Below, piece after piece: positions 21,600-33,832 of a DNA stretch of 64,000 nt (position 1 is its first letter; each line of letters begins with the position of its first letter). The notes beneath the pieces were generated by a model. That model was given only the letters and a program-made list of their open reading frames with translations, made no database searches and was not told where the DNA came from. Both the position numbers and the translations under genes were made by a program. This DNA is from Portunus trituberculatus (taxonomy: Eukaryota > Arthropoda > Malacostraca > Decapoda > Portunidae). Where the stretch lies: the NCBI RefSeq assembly GCF_017591435.1, contig NC_059296.1, forward strand, positions 11,716,938 through 11,780,937, written 5' to 3'.

Positions 21600-21870
21600 T
21601 TTATACTCTCTCAGGGCGGATCCAACACGGTCAGGCTTTCCCGCGAGGTCTCGAGACGCCGCGACATGACGTGTGTTGACGGGGCCCAGCGGACGCCACC
21701 CCTACAAGGCTCCAGCAAGGCGGCGCGTGTGGGGAGGCTTCATGGGGGAGCCTTGGGTGAGGGCGCCCTTACGTGGGGTTTTAACGTGGTATCTCCAGGT
21801 GGAGGAATGTTAATGCAGGTCTTTACAGGGTGTCGCCCCGAACTCTGCGCGCCCTCGGGAGGTTAGAGTG
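21600..21870. other. GC- and CpG-rich island-like segment
   Basis: Clearly more GC- and CpG-rich than its surroundings. Two overlapping open plus frames (to 21669 and 21666-21866) are Gly/Arg-rich and not recognised. It could be a gene 5' end, an exon or an old repeat; no promoter motif decides it. Confidence 0.35.
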
Positions 21871-22569
21871 AAATGAAGCGTGATGCGGCCCTCGGTCTTG
21901 TGTTGATGCAAGGGTGTTGTAGGGAGTGTCTCTCTTCCTGCCAGGGCATTACACCGGCAGCCTTGGTGGTAGGTTGAGGTGGTAACGCGTGATGTTCCGC
22001 TGAGGTCACGGTAATTGGAGTAATGTTGTGTGAGGCAGGAGGGATGCAAAGGAATGTTTAAGTTTTGGTAGCAGTAAAGAGGTGTGACCCGAGAATCAAG
22101 TGTAAAAAAAAGTGTAACAAAGAAGAATGTAACAAGAATGAAGAAATAAAGAAGGAAGTAAGAAGTAGAAGAATGAATGAGGGAAGATGATAAACACGAA
22201 AGTAGGTACCAAGATTACAAGACGCTATATATATCGCGATTCTCATACTATTGTTATTAGTGAAAGTGTTTCCGAGGGAGCCTTGGTGTGTAGCAAACTG
22301 TAGTACTTATTCAAAACCCAGCGGAGTGTTGTCAGGGAAATGATATGCTTTAAGATGTTTCCCTTACAATCCACGGTACCGACAGAACATGAATCAAATC
22401 GTATGCGTAGTTGATTAATACACGTAATGGTTTATAACAACTACTATAGACATTAGAGAAGTTCCTGTTTGACTATCATAAAAGATTCAAATTTGTTATA
22501 CCACTTGACAAAATCAACAATAAACATAAAACTTTTCAAGATTGCTAAAAAAAATAAATAAATAGATAA
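21871..22569. other. unique non-coding DNA
   Basis: No array, transposon end or gene recognised. AT-rich after 22060. Confidence 0.55.
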
Positions 22570-24021
22570 ATGTGCCTAATACACAAACCCCACACCCATC
22601 CACCAACCTTCACCCCCCCAACACACACACCCACCAATCTACCGAAGCCCGTCCCCTCAACACACACTAAATACAAGCACACAATATCAACATGCACCAC
22701 CAGTTCTTCCCGCTCTCACTCTTCGACAAGGGCTAAGATACGAGGCAAGGTCTGGTGCGGGCAAGAAAGTCGCACCTCGCCACTACACGGTGTTGCTGCG
22801 AGGATCAAGATTAAGTGTTTGTTTGCCCGGCTGACCAAGAGCAATCACGTGCCTCCAGCCAGCCTTCTCTTAAAGCTCCCCGCCCCGCTCCTTCAAAATC
22901 CGCCACCTCCATCCTTCCTTTCTTAATATCTATCCTATGTTCTCCTTTCCCCTCCCTTTGTCTCCTCTTCCATCCTTTCATATGCTTCTATTATCGTTAG
23001 TTACATTTATCTATTTTCAACCTCCTCTTGTTCTCTTTTCACTCTAAATCTCTTCTTTTTCTTCCATTCTTCCATTCCCCTATTTTTTTCTTTCGTTTCT
23101 GCTTCCTTACTCATCTTAATTTCATTCATTCCCAACTTCTTTCCTCCTTTGAGTTTCCTCCTCTATCTTGTATCCTCTCCTCAATGTGTGCCCTCATCTC
23201 CCCAACGACCCTTCTCTATAGCTACCTCCGTCTCCCCTCTCGCCACTCCTCTCCCACCCCAGACGGCCAGCCAGCACAGAACCCGCGCCTCAGACATTTA
23301 AAGTGGAGCAAAATATACACTGATCAGACTCCTCGTGTTAACTGATAAGAGGAAATACTAAATAATCTCGACGATACACGTGTCATTCTGAAGGATAAGA
23401 CAAGTATGAGTGGTAGAAATGGAACAAGTTTACCCATATACACCTCTCATTAATCTCGAGTGGCTGTAAACCTCCTGTACTTTAAATTTCAATGTTCTTT
23501 TTGTCTAGATAACCATTCAGTAGGGAGAAAATATACAGTCCCACGTCTGCACTTGATGTAAAACCACTACTTCGTAAATTGCGATGTTCTTTTGTTGGTG
23601 GCCACTCGTAGGTGAAAATGAATAGTCTCCACGCCTGCGAGTTAAGAGTGTAGCCGTAACAGACCCACAATTGCATATTCATTATCCCGGCAAGGTGTTG
23701 TCTGATTGTCCGAGGACGCGGCGGTGCTCGGGCAGAGGAAGGTGTGAGGTCCGTGGAAGGAAAAGTAGAGAGGGACTACTACAGGGACTATATCCTCTTC
23801 TCTTCTTTCTCCTCTTCCTCCTGCTCCTCCTCTAGCTCGTCCTTCTTCCCGTGTCCTTCCTTCAAGAGTCGTAGGTGAGATAAGGCAGTTCCATATAGAG
23901 CAGTGCCCTCTGAGAGCAACCAATCGACACCTGCTGGAGTGGTTGTATCCTTGCCGATAACACACTTCTATCTTGTTCCGGGATTAGCAGGCTGTTTCCC
24001 TCTCTCTTACCTGCCTACCTC

Positions 24022-24022
<1 letters not shown>
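22570..24022. other. CA-rich then pyrimidine-rich non-coding DNA
   Basis: Imperfect CAC/CCA at 22584-22690, CTT/CCT-rich at 22900-23250, AT-rich after that. Pro/Thr/Ser-rich frames (22570-22926, 23028-23345) follow the composition. No gene recognised. Confidence 0.55.

Positions 24023-24097
<75 letters not shown>
24023..24097. repeat. (AC)n microsatellite
   Basis: Perfect run of 37 units. Confidence 0.98.
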
Positions 24098-24100
<3 letters not shown>

Positions 24101-24343
24101 ATTTTCCTTGTCTAGTTCCGTATTTGGTGCACCATTGTCACCACCAAGCAGACGATTATGTGTTCATCAGTGTTGCCCTTTGTTCTTTAAGGCATGTGGT
24201 GTTTTCCTTCGCCCAAATTTTATCTTCTTCCTTTCCCTTCTCTGTTTTCCATCGTGGCCAAGTATCAGTGAACCCTTGTGTTTGCAAACTGACCGAGACG
24301 CGAATCTCAATCTGCTAAATGACAAAGACTGCGACGACTTTGT

Positions 24344-24392
24344 GTGAGTGAGTGGGTGGGTGGGTGAGTGAGTGGGTGGGTGGGTGGGTGTG
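24344..24392. repeat. (GTGA)n/(GGGT)n tract with G-quadruplex motif
   Basis: GAGT and GGGT units alternate. 24374-24388 holds four GGG runs separated by single T, a canonical quadruplex motif on the plus strand. Confidence 0.9.
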
Positions 24393-24599
24393 TGTTCACT
24401 TAATTGACACTTATCAGGGAAGCAGTTCTGACAGATAACAAAAGTCTGCAAATTAAATTCCATGAAGTAGCATTGTGTCTATGTTACATGAACCAGTACC
24501 TCGGGAGTGGATGAACCGGTCCGCACTGCTACTGACTGAATGTCATGCTTCATACAGGCACACAATAGCCAGCTCTCTGCTATTATGATGTAGCTTATA

Positions 24600-25150
24600 T
24601 TTTTCCTTACGAGATTAGAATATCAGTCGATTATTTAAGCATCATATCTCCTCCTTGTATTGCATTATGCCTGGAAAAACTATATATCATTATTATTTTT
24701 TCTATTCCAGTTTCTCTTCCGCTTCGTTGTTATGAAGGAGCTATCTTTTTTTTCATACGAGACGAGAATATCAATCGATTATTTATCTATGTATCGCTTC
24801 TCTTGTATTGTAATATGTCTAAGAACAGCTATATCATCATCATCACCAGTTTTCTTTCAGTTTCTCTTCCTCTTTGCTCTTTAGAAGTAGTTTTTTTTTT
24901 TTTTTTTTTTTACGAGACCAGAATATCAATCGATTATTCATACTTTCCTATATTGTATTATGTCTAAGAACAGCCATATTATCCTCACCATTTTTCTTTT
25001 TGTTTCTCTTCCTTTTTGCTGTTTTAAAGTACCTTGTATTTTTCCTTACGAAGTTATATCAATTGATTATTTATTCATGTTTCGTATCTCTTCCCATGTA
25101 TTATATTGTACTATTCTCACTGTTTTTTATTCAATTTCCCTGCTTAATCT
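24600..25150. repeat. ~145-bp tandem repeat, 4 degenerate copies
   Basis: Units are marked by TACGAGA(T/C) plus GAATATCAATCGATTATT near 24608, 24756, 24911 and 25047 (spacings 148, 155, 136). Each is followed by TTGTATTGTAATATGTCTAAG and then a CTTTTCTTTCAGTTTCTCTTCC-type pyrimidine segment. The T-run before the core grows to 20 T in copy 3. Non-coding. Confidence 0.85.
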
Positions 25151-25736
25151 GTGTTTATCCTTCTCCTTGGCACTTCCTTACAATTCTTCCGGATATAAAC
25201 CTCAATTTCTGACTCTAATATTCTAGTTTTTTTTTTTCCTATCATCATATCTCATTTCTCACAATTCACTGATCTCTTCTCTTACAACCATGAACTTTAA
25301 ATCTTCGTACCATCTCAATTTCATCCATGTTCACATCTCATTCGTGACTCTACTATTTCTTCCCGCCCGTGCATTTTTCATCCTCTTCTTTGTCCTGGTG
25401 TCTGGGGCGCGCTCGGTGTGCTGGCTAGTGTCTGCGAAGAGTGGGCGTTTGTTGGGCCGCGTGAAGTGTTAGTGATGTGATGGACGGCTATTTGGTTAGT
25501 AGATAATTGCTTGTTTGTGTCCAGATAGAATACGAAACCAATGAATCATGACAGGGTGTGAAAAAAAAGGCCAGTCACGTCGCTCTCCTCCTCACATTCG
25601 TGTTTTGATTACAAGGTTCCGTGAGTGTTTAATTAATTCTTAAAATCACTTAGTCCTTGCCTTGACTACTTTATTGTTAATTAACATGAAGTGTAGTTTT
25701 CTTTTGGGTCTCCGGTAACAGTCTTTGAGTTGTTTT

Positions 25737-25740
<4 letters not shown>
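25151..25740. other. AT-rich non-coding DNA
   Basis: No gene recognised. A short GC-richer island with a 60-codon frame ends at 25472. Confidence 0.5.

Positions 25741-25789
<49 letters not shown>
25741..25789. repeat. (TC)n microsatellite
   Basis: Perfect run of about 24 units. Confidence 0.98.
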
Positions 25790-25792
<3 letters not shown>

Positions 25793-27093
25793 ACGCTGTA
25801 AAGACACGCAGTACAGTCATTAATCGTTTCTAACCACAGTGATTTCGAGCGGAATGTGAGTGGCAGGATTGTCCTCATCTGCTGGTATTAATTTATTGAA
25901 ACTCTCATAGTCAACCTCTTCTCTTCCCTTCCCTCCTTCACACTCTCCATCCCAACCTCTTATCCTGTCCTCTCACACTGATAGTTTACCGACATGGTGT
26001 TAATCAGTGGTCGAGTCACACAATACATTCACTTGCACTGTGTTTCGTTTTTTTCCTTCAATCTTGACTCCCCTGCTGACGATTCTACTAAGCCAGGTAT
26101 TGATATATTTTCAGCACATGTCTAACCTTTTCACTGGTCCTTGCCACATCCTCCCTTGATTATTAGCCATTTTGAAACCTTCTCTTCTTGTTCTACACTC
26201 ACTATTAAACATCATACTGCCTAGAAATTGCACAGTCTAATTTTTTCATCATCTTTCTTGTAGACGTTTATAAAGATTCTATGTGTTGTTTTTATTGCTG
26301 GGACTTTTTGCTTATGGTATTCAAAGAGTTAAGAAGAAACGTGAGAGAGAGAGAGAGAGAGAGAATCGGGCAACTGCTTCGTATCTGCCCATCACTAATG
26401 TACAGCAATGAATAGAATAGGAGAAAGCAAGGGAAGTGACAACAATCCATTAGTCCCACACACGGGAGCTCCTGTATAAAAAAACGTCTATCTATTTCCT
26501 TTATTGTTCCCATTCAATATACAAACAAGTACCTTCCTTATAGACCAACAGGAATTCATATATTTTTTTCTTCTCACTTACTATCATGTATTCTCTTCCT
26601 TTGTCACTGTTTTCTCTTATTTTTCCCCAAATTCCTCCTCTTCCTCCATTTCATCAAGTCATTTCATTCAAGTTCTCCCTTTTCCTTCTTTATCTCCTCT
26701 CTTCCTCACATTCTGCTCCTTTTTCATCGCCCTTTCCTCGTATCTACCTTCCTTTCCTTGCCCCCTTTCCTGTATCTCCTCTCTCCCTTCCCTGCCGTGC
26801 CCTTCCTATCGGCTTTTCCCTCCCTGAAGAGTGATGGCGACGCAAACCTTTCCCAGCTGACGACAGGGGTAAAGACACACCCCTGCGGACCTCCCTGCGG
26901 TAAAGACACACCCCTGCTGCTCTCCGTCTAGTCACTCTGCATCTCAGTTCGCCTCGTCCTTACGTTTGTTGTCTTGTCTACTCGTCTACTTGCTTCGTGA
27001 TTCTGTTTATGTTTATGTGTCTTTATGGTGCGTGGAGGCTGCTCAGCGCGTTAACATATCAGAAAAAATAAACGAAATAGACATGTACGCAAG

Positions 27094-27094
<1 letters not shown>
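25790..27094. other. non-coding stretch
   Basis: A short (GA)11 lies at 26343-26364 and CTT/CCT-rich DNA at 26560-26820. GGTAAAGACACACCCCTGC occurs twice, 29 bp apart (26869 and 26898). No gene recognised. Confidence 0.55.

Positions 27095-27130
<36 letters not shown>
27095..27130. repeat. (AC)n microsatellite
   Basis: 18 units. Confidence 0.97.
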
Positions 27131-27133
<3 letters not shown>

Positions 27134-27214
27134 ACGTCCCTTCCCGTAAGAGCCTCCGTGTACGTAGATACCAGATGAGAATACACAGACACACATGACG
27201 CCTTAATATCGCGG

Positions 27215-27215
<1 letters not shown>

Positions 27216-27246
<31 letters not shown>
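27216..27246. repeat. (CA)n microsatellite
   Basis: About 15 units, 86 bp after the previous (AC)n. Confidence 0.96.
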
Positions 27247-27248
<2 letters not shown>

Positions 27249-27904
27249 CGATTGCTCTCTTCACTCTAACCAAGCGAGTGGTACCCGAACTCAACTTGCT
27301 TTCTGCTTGACATAACACAAGCAAGATTCTCTCCCTGCAGAACGTCCGGCTGGATTCTCGACCTAATAGCGCTCGGTAATAAATCCCACTTTCCTTCCAT
27401 AGCATTACTTCTCCTTCTTATTTGGCATGATGGGAGGGGAAAAGTATATATGAGAAGTACTTTATGAACTCCAAATCTGTGTGGTGTTTTTATTTATATG
27501 TCAGTCTCGTCATATATGGGAAAGGGAGGAAAGGTAAATGCGATGTAATTGATATAAAAACACACTTCTTGTCTACGAATTCCCAGCGTCAGGATTAAAA
27601 AAAAGAACGTCTTGTATCAATAGAAGGTAAAACTCCTCAGTCACTCTGGCCCTGCAAAGCTTGGCCTGTGTTTGCGAGCAGTGCGGAAAGGAAGGATGAG
27701 TGGAGGCTCGTTGCGCTCCTCCCACACAATCCACTCTCCCCCACCCTCCTCCCACTCCACTCGCATCCTGGCAAACATTGAGCAGGGGGAAGAAAAAATA
27801 TCTCCCCTTCTATGTCTTGAGAGTTTACGATATCACGCGGGTACTTTTTTCGCTGCATCAACACACATAAGTTATACTCTAGCCTTCATGATGCTCCTCC
27901 CACG

Positions 27905-27905
<1 letters not shown>
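27247..27905. other. unique non-coding DNA
   Basis: No gene, transposon end or array recognised. 142- and 75-codon frames crossing 27637-27864 are not recognised. Confidence 0.5.

Positions 27906-27989
<84 letters not shown>
27906..27989. repeat. (CA)n microsatellite
   Basis: Perfect run of 42 units, followed by A14 at 28007-28020. Confidence 0.98.
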
Positions 27990-27993
<4 letters not shown>

Positions 27994-28020
27994 CTCCTCC
28001 CACACTAAAAAAAAAAAAAA

Positions 28021-28421
28021 TCATCGTATTTCTTGAATGTCTTTACAACTCAAACAAACCTTTTACAACACTTTTCTTTGACCACCACAAACATTTCTAA
28101 CCACACAAAAGAAAAACTCCTGCCACTCAAAAGACATGATCCCCACAACACAACACAACACGCCCACGTCCACCACACTCGTACAACAAAACCTTGCTGG
28201 GTAATCCGGATTCCCTCACAAGTCGTCCGCAAAAACGCTACTATACCGCCTTTACGAAACCTGATGGCGGCAGAAGGTGCTGTTAAGGGAGGTGGCCGAA
28301 GACAGATGGCGCGCGGGTCACCATTACCAGGGAACCACACTTGTGATTATCTTCAAATTGGTGCACGACACGATCTGGGCCCCGTAATGCCTTATACGGG
28401 CGTGACCAGATAGTAGGCTGA

Positions 28422-28423
<2 letters not shown>
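28021..28423. other. unique DNA
   Basis: AC-rich at the start. An open plus frame of 126 codons (28033-28413) is non-repetitive in its second half but unrecognised. It overlaps CAGATGGCGCG at about 28310, a CTCF-like core. Confidence 0.35.

Positions 28424-28461
<38 letters not shown>
28424..28461. repeat. (AG)n microsatellite
   Basis: About 19 units. Confidence 0.97.
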
Positions 28462-28464
<3 letters not shown>

Positions 28465-28766
28465 AGGGTGGAAAAGAACAGATGTAGAAAGAAATACGTG
28501 TAGGAAGATAGAATGGAGAGGGGAAGGAAAGTATACTAAGAAAAAAAAAAAGAAGGTATAAAGAAGTGAAGGAATAGTTGTAACAAAGAAAATAAAATGA
28601 AAATGAAAAAAAAAATAGATAATGAAAAAAGTGGACAATTGGAATGGAAGAAAATAGGCATGTAAAAAGAAAAAGAAACGAGAGAAATGAGAGGTGAAGA
28701 AAAGAATGATAAAGAGAGCGAGAGGGAGGAAAGAAGGAAGGGATAAAGACGTAAAGATGCTAAGGT

Positions 28767-28769
<3 letters not shown>
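28462..28769. repeat. polypurine low-complexity DNA
   Basis: A/G-rich DNA between two (AG)n arrays, with A-runs at 28540 and 28607. Confidence 0.7.

Positions 28770-28833
<64 letters not shown>
28770..28833. repeat. (AG)n microsatellite
   Basis: Perfect run of 32 units. Confidence 0.98.
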
Positions 28834-28835
<2 letters not shown>

Positions 28836-28927
28836 AGTAGACAAAAGGATGGAGATATGAAGAGAAGAAAGATAGAAAGGGAAACAGGACAGAAAGTAGA
28901 GAAAAACAGACACATAAGAATGTAGAA

Positions 28928-28929
<2 letters not shown>

Positions 28930-28972
<43 letters not shown>
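28930..28972. repeat. (AG)n microsatellite
   Basis: About 21 units. Confidence 0.98.
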
Positions 28973-28978
<6 letters not shown>

Positions 28979-29155
28979 GGATAGGAAAAAGCCTCCGCCC
29001 AGTAATCATCATCATCATGCGCTTATGTCTCACGCAAAAATGCAAAATATGTATCCTTTGTGCCGTAACGCGCTCTAACTACCTATTTGCTTCTATGACT
29101 CTACTTCATGGGCGCACCTTTATTAGCGGTGATTACGGTAAAGGTGTAAGCGCTC

Positions 29156-29158
<3 letters not shown>

Positions 29159-29207
<49 letters not shown>
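29159..29207. repeat. (AC)n microsatellite
   Basis: About 24 units. Confidence 0.98.
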
Positions 29208-29208
<1 letters not shown>

Positions 29209-30204
29209 GGGAATAAATATACAGAGATGCTCGTGCCTTTCTCCTTCACCTTGCTCCCAGCGCCGCCCCTCCTTCCCCTGCAGCCCACGTACAGACAGCC
29301 AAGCAGGCACCCTCCAGCTCTAATTTACGAGCGCCAGACCCATTAAGCTCCCCGCCACCCTCCCCCCTCCCTTCCCTCGACCAGCTTCTTATCGCCAATG
29401 TTTATGACGAAGACGGGCAGCCACACCGCACCGCCGGAAAGCGAGGAGGAGGCCAACCCACGCGGGGACACGGGCAAGGGCTAGGCTGTCTGCCGCCCTT
29501 GCCTAACGCAGCCTGACGCGATATGACGTGATGGAGGAATGGAAAACAAAGTGAAACAGGAGTACATGTTAACTTAGGCAGAGAATAATTGTGGTCTAAT
29601 GAAAAGATAAAGAAAACGAAAGACAATTGAGAGAAAATTTACTATCTAATGATTCAGTAAATTCACCTTAAACATTGAAAATTGGACACGTAATTGAAAT
29701 AAGCAAACAAGTAAACAAAAAAATGCAGTAGCTGTAAGTTGAGAAGGAAAAAAAAATATGATCAACGTAGAGATGATGGAAAGGACAGACACTTACGAGA
29801 AAACTTACAAATAATAACCCACGAACTTCACTTAAAACAAAGAAATCTAAACACACATAAGAAGCAGAAAAAGGAGAAACATAATAAATAAAATGAAAAT
29901 AAATGAAGATAAATAACAATGCCAGCAACAGTTAAGTCTTTACACGCAATCAAATAATAACATTAAATCTTGCTTTAATTAAAGGTAATAGGTACCTGTT
30001 AGAGAAGAGAAATGGCTGCCTTCACGCTCCCTGCCAGCACGACCCTCGCTACCTGTCCCTCTGATGACCAGGTGAGGCGCGGATAAAATGCAGCCGCCCG
30101 GGGTATGGAGCCAGATAGCGGGGCGGCGCGGCGAGGCGGACACACCAGACCGCCTCGCATCACGGCGCCTCATGTGACTGACATACTAATAATTAACCCA
30201 CACG

Positions 30205-30206
<2 letters not shown>
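29208..30206. other. unique DNA with a GC-rich patch
   Basis: 29240-29530 and 29980-30180 are GC-rich, with CpG clustering near 30085-30165. 29540-29960 is A-rich. A 27-codon ATG frame (29404-29484, Glu/Thr/Gly-rich) and a 64-codon minus frame (29979-30173) are not recognised. Confidence 0.45.

Positions 30207-30244
<38 letters not shown>
30207..30244. repeat. (CT)n microsatellite
   Basis: About 19 units, followed by degenerate TCTCATC DNA into the next array. Confidence 0.97.
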
Positions 30245-30248
<4 letters not shown>

Positions 30249-30331
30249 TCTCATCTCTCATCTCCTCTCCTCTCATCTCGTCTTCTCTCCTCTCTTATCA
30301 TTTCACTACTCCTATCAATTCTCTTCTACCC

Positions 30332-30336
<5 letters not shown>

Positions 30337-30379
<43 letters not shown>
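30337..30379. repeat. (TC)n microsatellite
   Basis: About 21 units. Confidence 0.97.
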
Positions 30380-30383
<4 letters not shown>

Positions 30384-30650
30384 TTTTTCTCACTGTTCTT
30401 GCCAACTGTCTTCATCTCTCTTCTCTCTACCTTCTTTACTCTCTCATTTCCTTTCATTCTCCATCGTCTCGTTAAAAGTTAGTTCTCTTCCTTCTCTTCC
30501 TTCTACTTCTCTTTATGTTCTTGTTCTTCCAAGTCACCCATCCCATCAATATTACTATGCTCTTCCTTTCATTCTCTCATTATTCTACGCTCACCCTACA
30601 CATACACATGACCCTTCCAAACCACTCAGCCACTACACCTGCTCATCTTT

Positions 30651-30652
<2 letters not shown>

Positions 30653-30726
<74 letters not shown>
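30653..30726. repeat. (CA)n microsatellite
   Basis: 37 units. Confidence 0.98.
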
Positions 30727-30729
<3 letters not shown>

Positions 30730-31159
30730 GCATCACGGGCCGTCCACAAATCAGCCCCACTCTCACCCCTCGCGATACTTAGAGTCCTCAGTTGAAAGAC
30801 GAGGACGCCGTCAGTCTGACCAATGCTGAGTCACTGAAGCGTAGAGGACCGGGCCGATTAGAAGACACGAGCCCACGCCGTCACCACCACTACTATCACC
30901 GCCACCACCACTACCATCACACACATATATACATACAAAATACAAAAAGGAACAAAATGCATAAAAAAAACACGTGATTTGTATTTCTCCTTTGACTGAA
31001 GGAGAATGGGAAGAAATGTATAAAAGGTAGTATTTGCTTATTTATCTTTTATTGTTATTACTTTTGAACTATAAAAGAAGGAATTAAACGCTGCATAGGA
31101 TACGTTCTCGGGTTAGTAAAATGAGTTACTTGTTGACTGGTAGATATTATGGCACAGTA
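30727..31159. other. non-coding DNA
   Basis: CAC/ACC-rich at 30880-30920, AT-rich afterwards. Nothing recognised. Confidence 0.5.
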
Positions 31160-31357
31160 GAGAGGGAGGAGGAGGAGAAGAAGGAGGAGGAGGAGGAGGG
31201 GGAGGAGTAGAAAGAGAAGGAGAAGGAGAAAGAGAAGGAGAAGGAGAAGGAGGAGGAGGAAAAAGAAGAGAGGAACAAGAAAATAAAAGAAAAAAGAATA
31301 AGAAAACGATTAAGACAAAAGAAGACGAAGACGAAAAAGAAAAAAAAAAAAAAAAAA
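31160..31357. repeat. (GGA)n/(GAA)n polypurine block
   Basis: GGA-rich start, AGAAGG words in the middle, and A17 at 31341-31357. Confidence 0.9.
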
Positions 31358-31538
31358 CAGAAGAAGACGATGAACAAGCTAGTGAAGCAAAGAATGACAT
31401 GAAATGAGGCAAGGCGAGGAAGAACTTCTGACATATTTATCTGGCACGACAATCACAACGAGCCGCCACATTACCCTCAGTATTTATTCATCTGTGCTGC
31501 AATTGCCTCGATTTATTTATTTGTGCACCCCGTCTTTC

Positions 31539-31665
<127 letters not shown>

Positions 31666-31756
31666 TATAATAGCCTTTCAGAGTCGTTTTCTCAAATCTG
31701 ACCATCAAGTCGCTGAAATAATGGGTTCCGATGAGTGAAGAAGCCATTTTTCTCCT

Positions 31757-31789
31757 ATTATTATTGTTATTATTATTATCATTATTATC

Positions 31790-31827
<38 letters not shown>

Positions 31828-31833
31828 AATTTT
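31757..31833. repeat. (TTA)n/(TCA)n trinucleotide tract
   Basis: TTA units with ATC variants. Confidence 0.92.
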
Positions 31834-31856
31834 TTCTACAGCAGTCAGTAATATCA

Positions 31857-31923
<67 letters not shown>
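31857..31923. repeat. (ACT)n microsatellite
   Basis: About 22 pure units. Confidence 0.97.
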
Positions 31924-32007
31924 TTTCATCTTTTGTTCATTGACCCTGTATTCTGATCAGAGTTTCGTGTCACATGATCAAATTAACGATGACATTATGA
32001 CCTTACA

Positions 32008-32062
32008 GAGGAGAAGAAGAAGGAAGAGGAGAAGAGGAGGAGGAGGAGGAGGAGGAGGAGGG
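32008..32062. repeat. (GGA)n tract
   Basis: GAA-rich start grading into about nine GGA units. Confidence 0.92.
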
Positions 32063-32279
32063 ATAGAAATGTTAGGAGGAGGCATTAGAGAAACCTAAGT
32101 CCAGTGACGTCAGATAAAATATATAAAAAAAAGGCCAACAAATTGAAGATTATACATGAAATTATGCCTTTGAGTCCAGTGTTCATGACATAATAAGCTC
32201 CCACTTCTGCTTTCTTCTTTTTTCTCCCCTTCTGTGTATGATATTATCTACAACCCCGGCAGTAATAACAATAGCGGTA

Positions 32280-32320
32280 CCACCAACACCACCACCACCA
32301 CCACCACCACCACCACCAGT
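32280..32320. repeat. (ACC)n microsatellite
   Basis: About 12 units. Further CAC/CAG/ACT-type trinucleotide DNA continues to about 32560. Confidence 0.94.
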
Positions 32321-32655
32321 AACACCAAGCACCAACAGTAGCAACCGCAGCATTAGCCCTAAGTGACAGCAGCAGCAGCGCCATCACCACCACCATCAGC
32401 ATCAGTAACACAATCAACAGCATTCCTCGTCTGCAGCCACACTAACAACTTAAGTCATTAGCAGACGAATATACCCGCACTGGTCACCCCCATCCCTTCC
32501 TCCCCGGCCCCTACCACCGCTACCACTACTACCACCACTACTACCACTACCACCATCAAGTCATACCCCCGCAACAGCTGCCAGTCTTCATCCCCACAAC
32601 AAGCACCCCCTACCCTTCCTCCTCCTCCTCCTCTTTCTCCTCTTCTTCCTCATCC

Positions 32656-32657
<2 letters not shown>

Positions 32658-32700
<43 letters not shown>
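32658..32700. repeat. (CT)n microsatellite
   Basis: About 21 units. Confidence 0.98.
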
Positions 32701-32706
<6 letters not shown>

Positions 32707-32755
32707 TCTTCCTCTCTTCTCCTTTTCTTCCTTTTCCGGCTTCTTCACTTTATTC

Positions 32756-32758
<3 letters not shown>

Positions 32759-32828
<70 letters not shown>
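32759..32828. repeat. (CT)n microsatellite
   Basis: 35 units, 58 bp after the previous (CT)n. Confidence 0.98.
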
Positions 32829-32831
<3 letters not shown>

Positions 32832-33045
32832 CGTCTCTGCATGACTGCGATAGTTCCAACGAGAATAAGTTGGAGAAGAAGTGTCAAATTATGCATACTT
32901 TGATGTAATTCTAGAAGGAGAGAAGAGTGGCTTTGTGTACCTTTATTTAGGTTAGTTGGCGCTCATGACATTATCGCTGCTGTTGTTGTTGTTAGCATTA
33001 TGACTACTTTTATCATTGATGTTGTTGTTGTCATCGTTATTTCAG

Positions 33046-33049
<4 letters not shown>

Positions 33050-33096
<47 letters not shown>
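33050..33096. repeat. (CT)n microsatellite
   Basis: About 23 units. Confidence 0.98.
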
Positions 33097-33100
<4 letters not shown>

Positions 33101-33226
33101 CATAACGAGCGTGCAGGGTTACCACCATCGCCTGTGTCTTAATTTATAACCACGTGCTTCTAATTTCTTTCAATTATAGTGAATTCACGTGCTTCAGTCT
33201 TTTTTCAGTGTCTACTACCATTTCCA

Positions 33227-33228
<2 letters not shown>

Positions 33229-33273
<45 letters not shown>
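33229..33273. repeat. (CT)n microsatellite
   Basis: About 22 units. TGCC/TGAC tetranucleotide steps follow at 33412-33434. Confidence 0.98.
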
Positions 33274-33276
<3 letters not shown>

Positions 33277-33639
33277 TCATAATGTTCCTCCACTCAGACC
33301 GTCACGAGTGCCAAGGAAGTGCCAGACGTAATTTAGCATCGAGTCTAGCAGTTTTTGTCACGTGGCGGCGAGGCTCAAGAGGCGGCACAAGGAAAGGAGA
33401 GGGCTTCGTCCGCCTGCCTGCCTGACTGACTGACATTTTCACCCCGGCAAAGGTCAAGCTCGGTTACGTGATCATGTTGGACTTGAACTTATTACAGCAG
33501 GGCCTCCAGGAATTGGTGTTTTAAAGTGTATATAAGGTTGGTTGCTGTAGCCGGTGAGAGGTGAGATGATTGTGGTTGGTGGTGAGTTTAATTAATCTTT
33601 GGTGTGGTTTCTATCGTTTTTTTTCTATTTTAAATTTTT

Positions 33640-33832
33640 TCAGTGCTTCATTTAGATAATTTTCAAGTGGCTTTGAGGGATGTTGATGAGGTTTTTCTAA
33701 GGTTTTCATTATTAAATTCACGACTTCACAAGGATTTCTGCATCGTCAGTGAAATCAATAAGCATGAAAATTCGTCTATTAATCTCTAATCCTAATGAAA
33801 AGTAAATAAAGCGTTTCAGAATACTTTCAACA
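33640..33832 (+). mobile_element. copy 2 of ~190-bp inverted-end repeat family
   Basis: Shares ACAAGGATTTCTGCATCGTC, GCATGAAAATTC and the end AAAGCGTTTCAGAATACTTT with the adjoining copy at 33833-34000. The end is the inverse of the GTATTTTCAAACGCTTC start seen at 43197. AT-rich and non-coding. Confidence 0.5.

Noticed and set aside
24600..25150. CRISPR-like or riboswitch-like repeated structure
   Set aside because: Whole units repeat, not short repeats with spacers; eukaryotic context.
28310..28320. Single CTCF-like core as an insulator site
   Set aside because: One isolated 9-bp match (like that at 34514) is expected by chance; only the array at 14.8-15.3 kb is reported.
29404..29484. 27-codon small protein
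   Set aside because: Expected by chance in GC-rich DNA; no further support.
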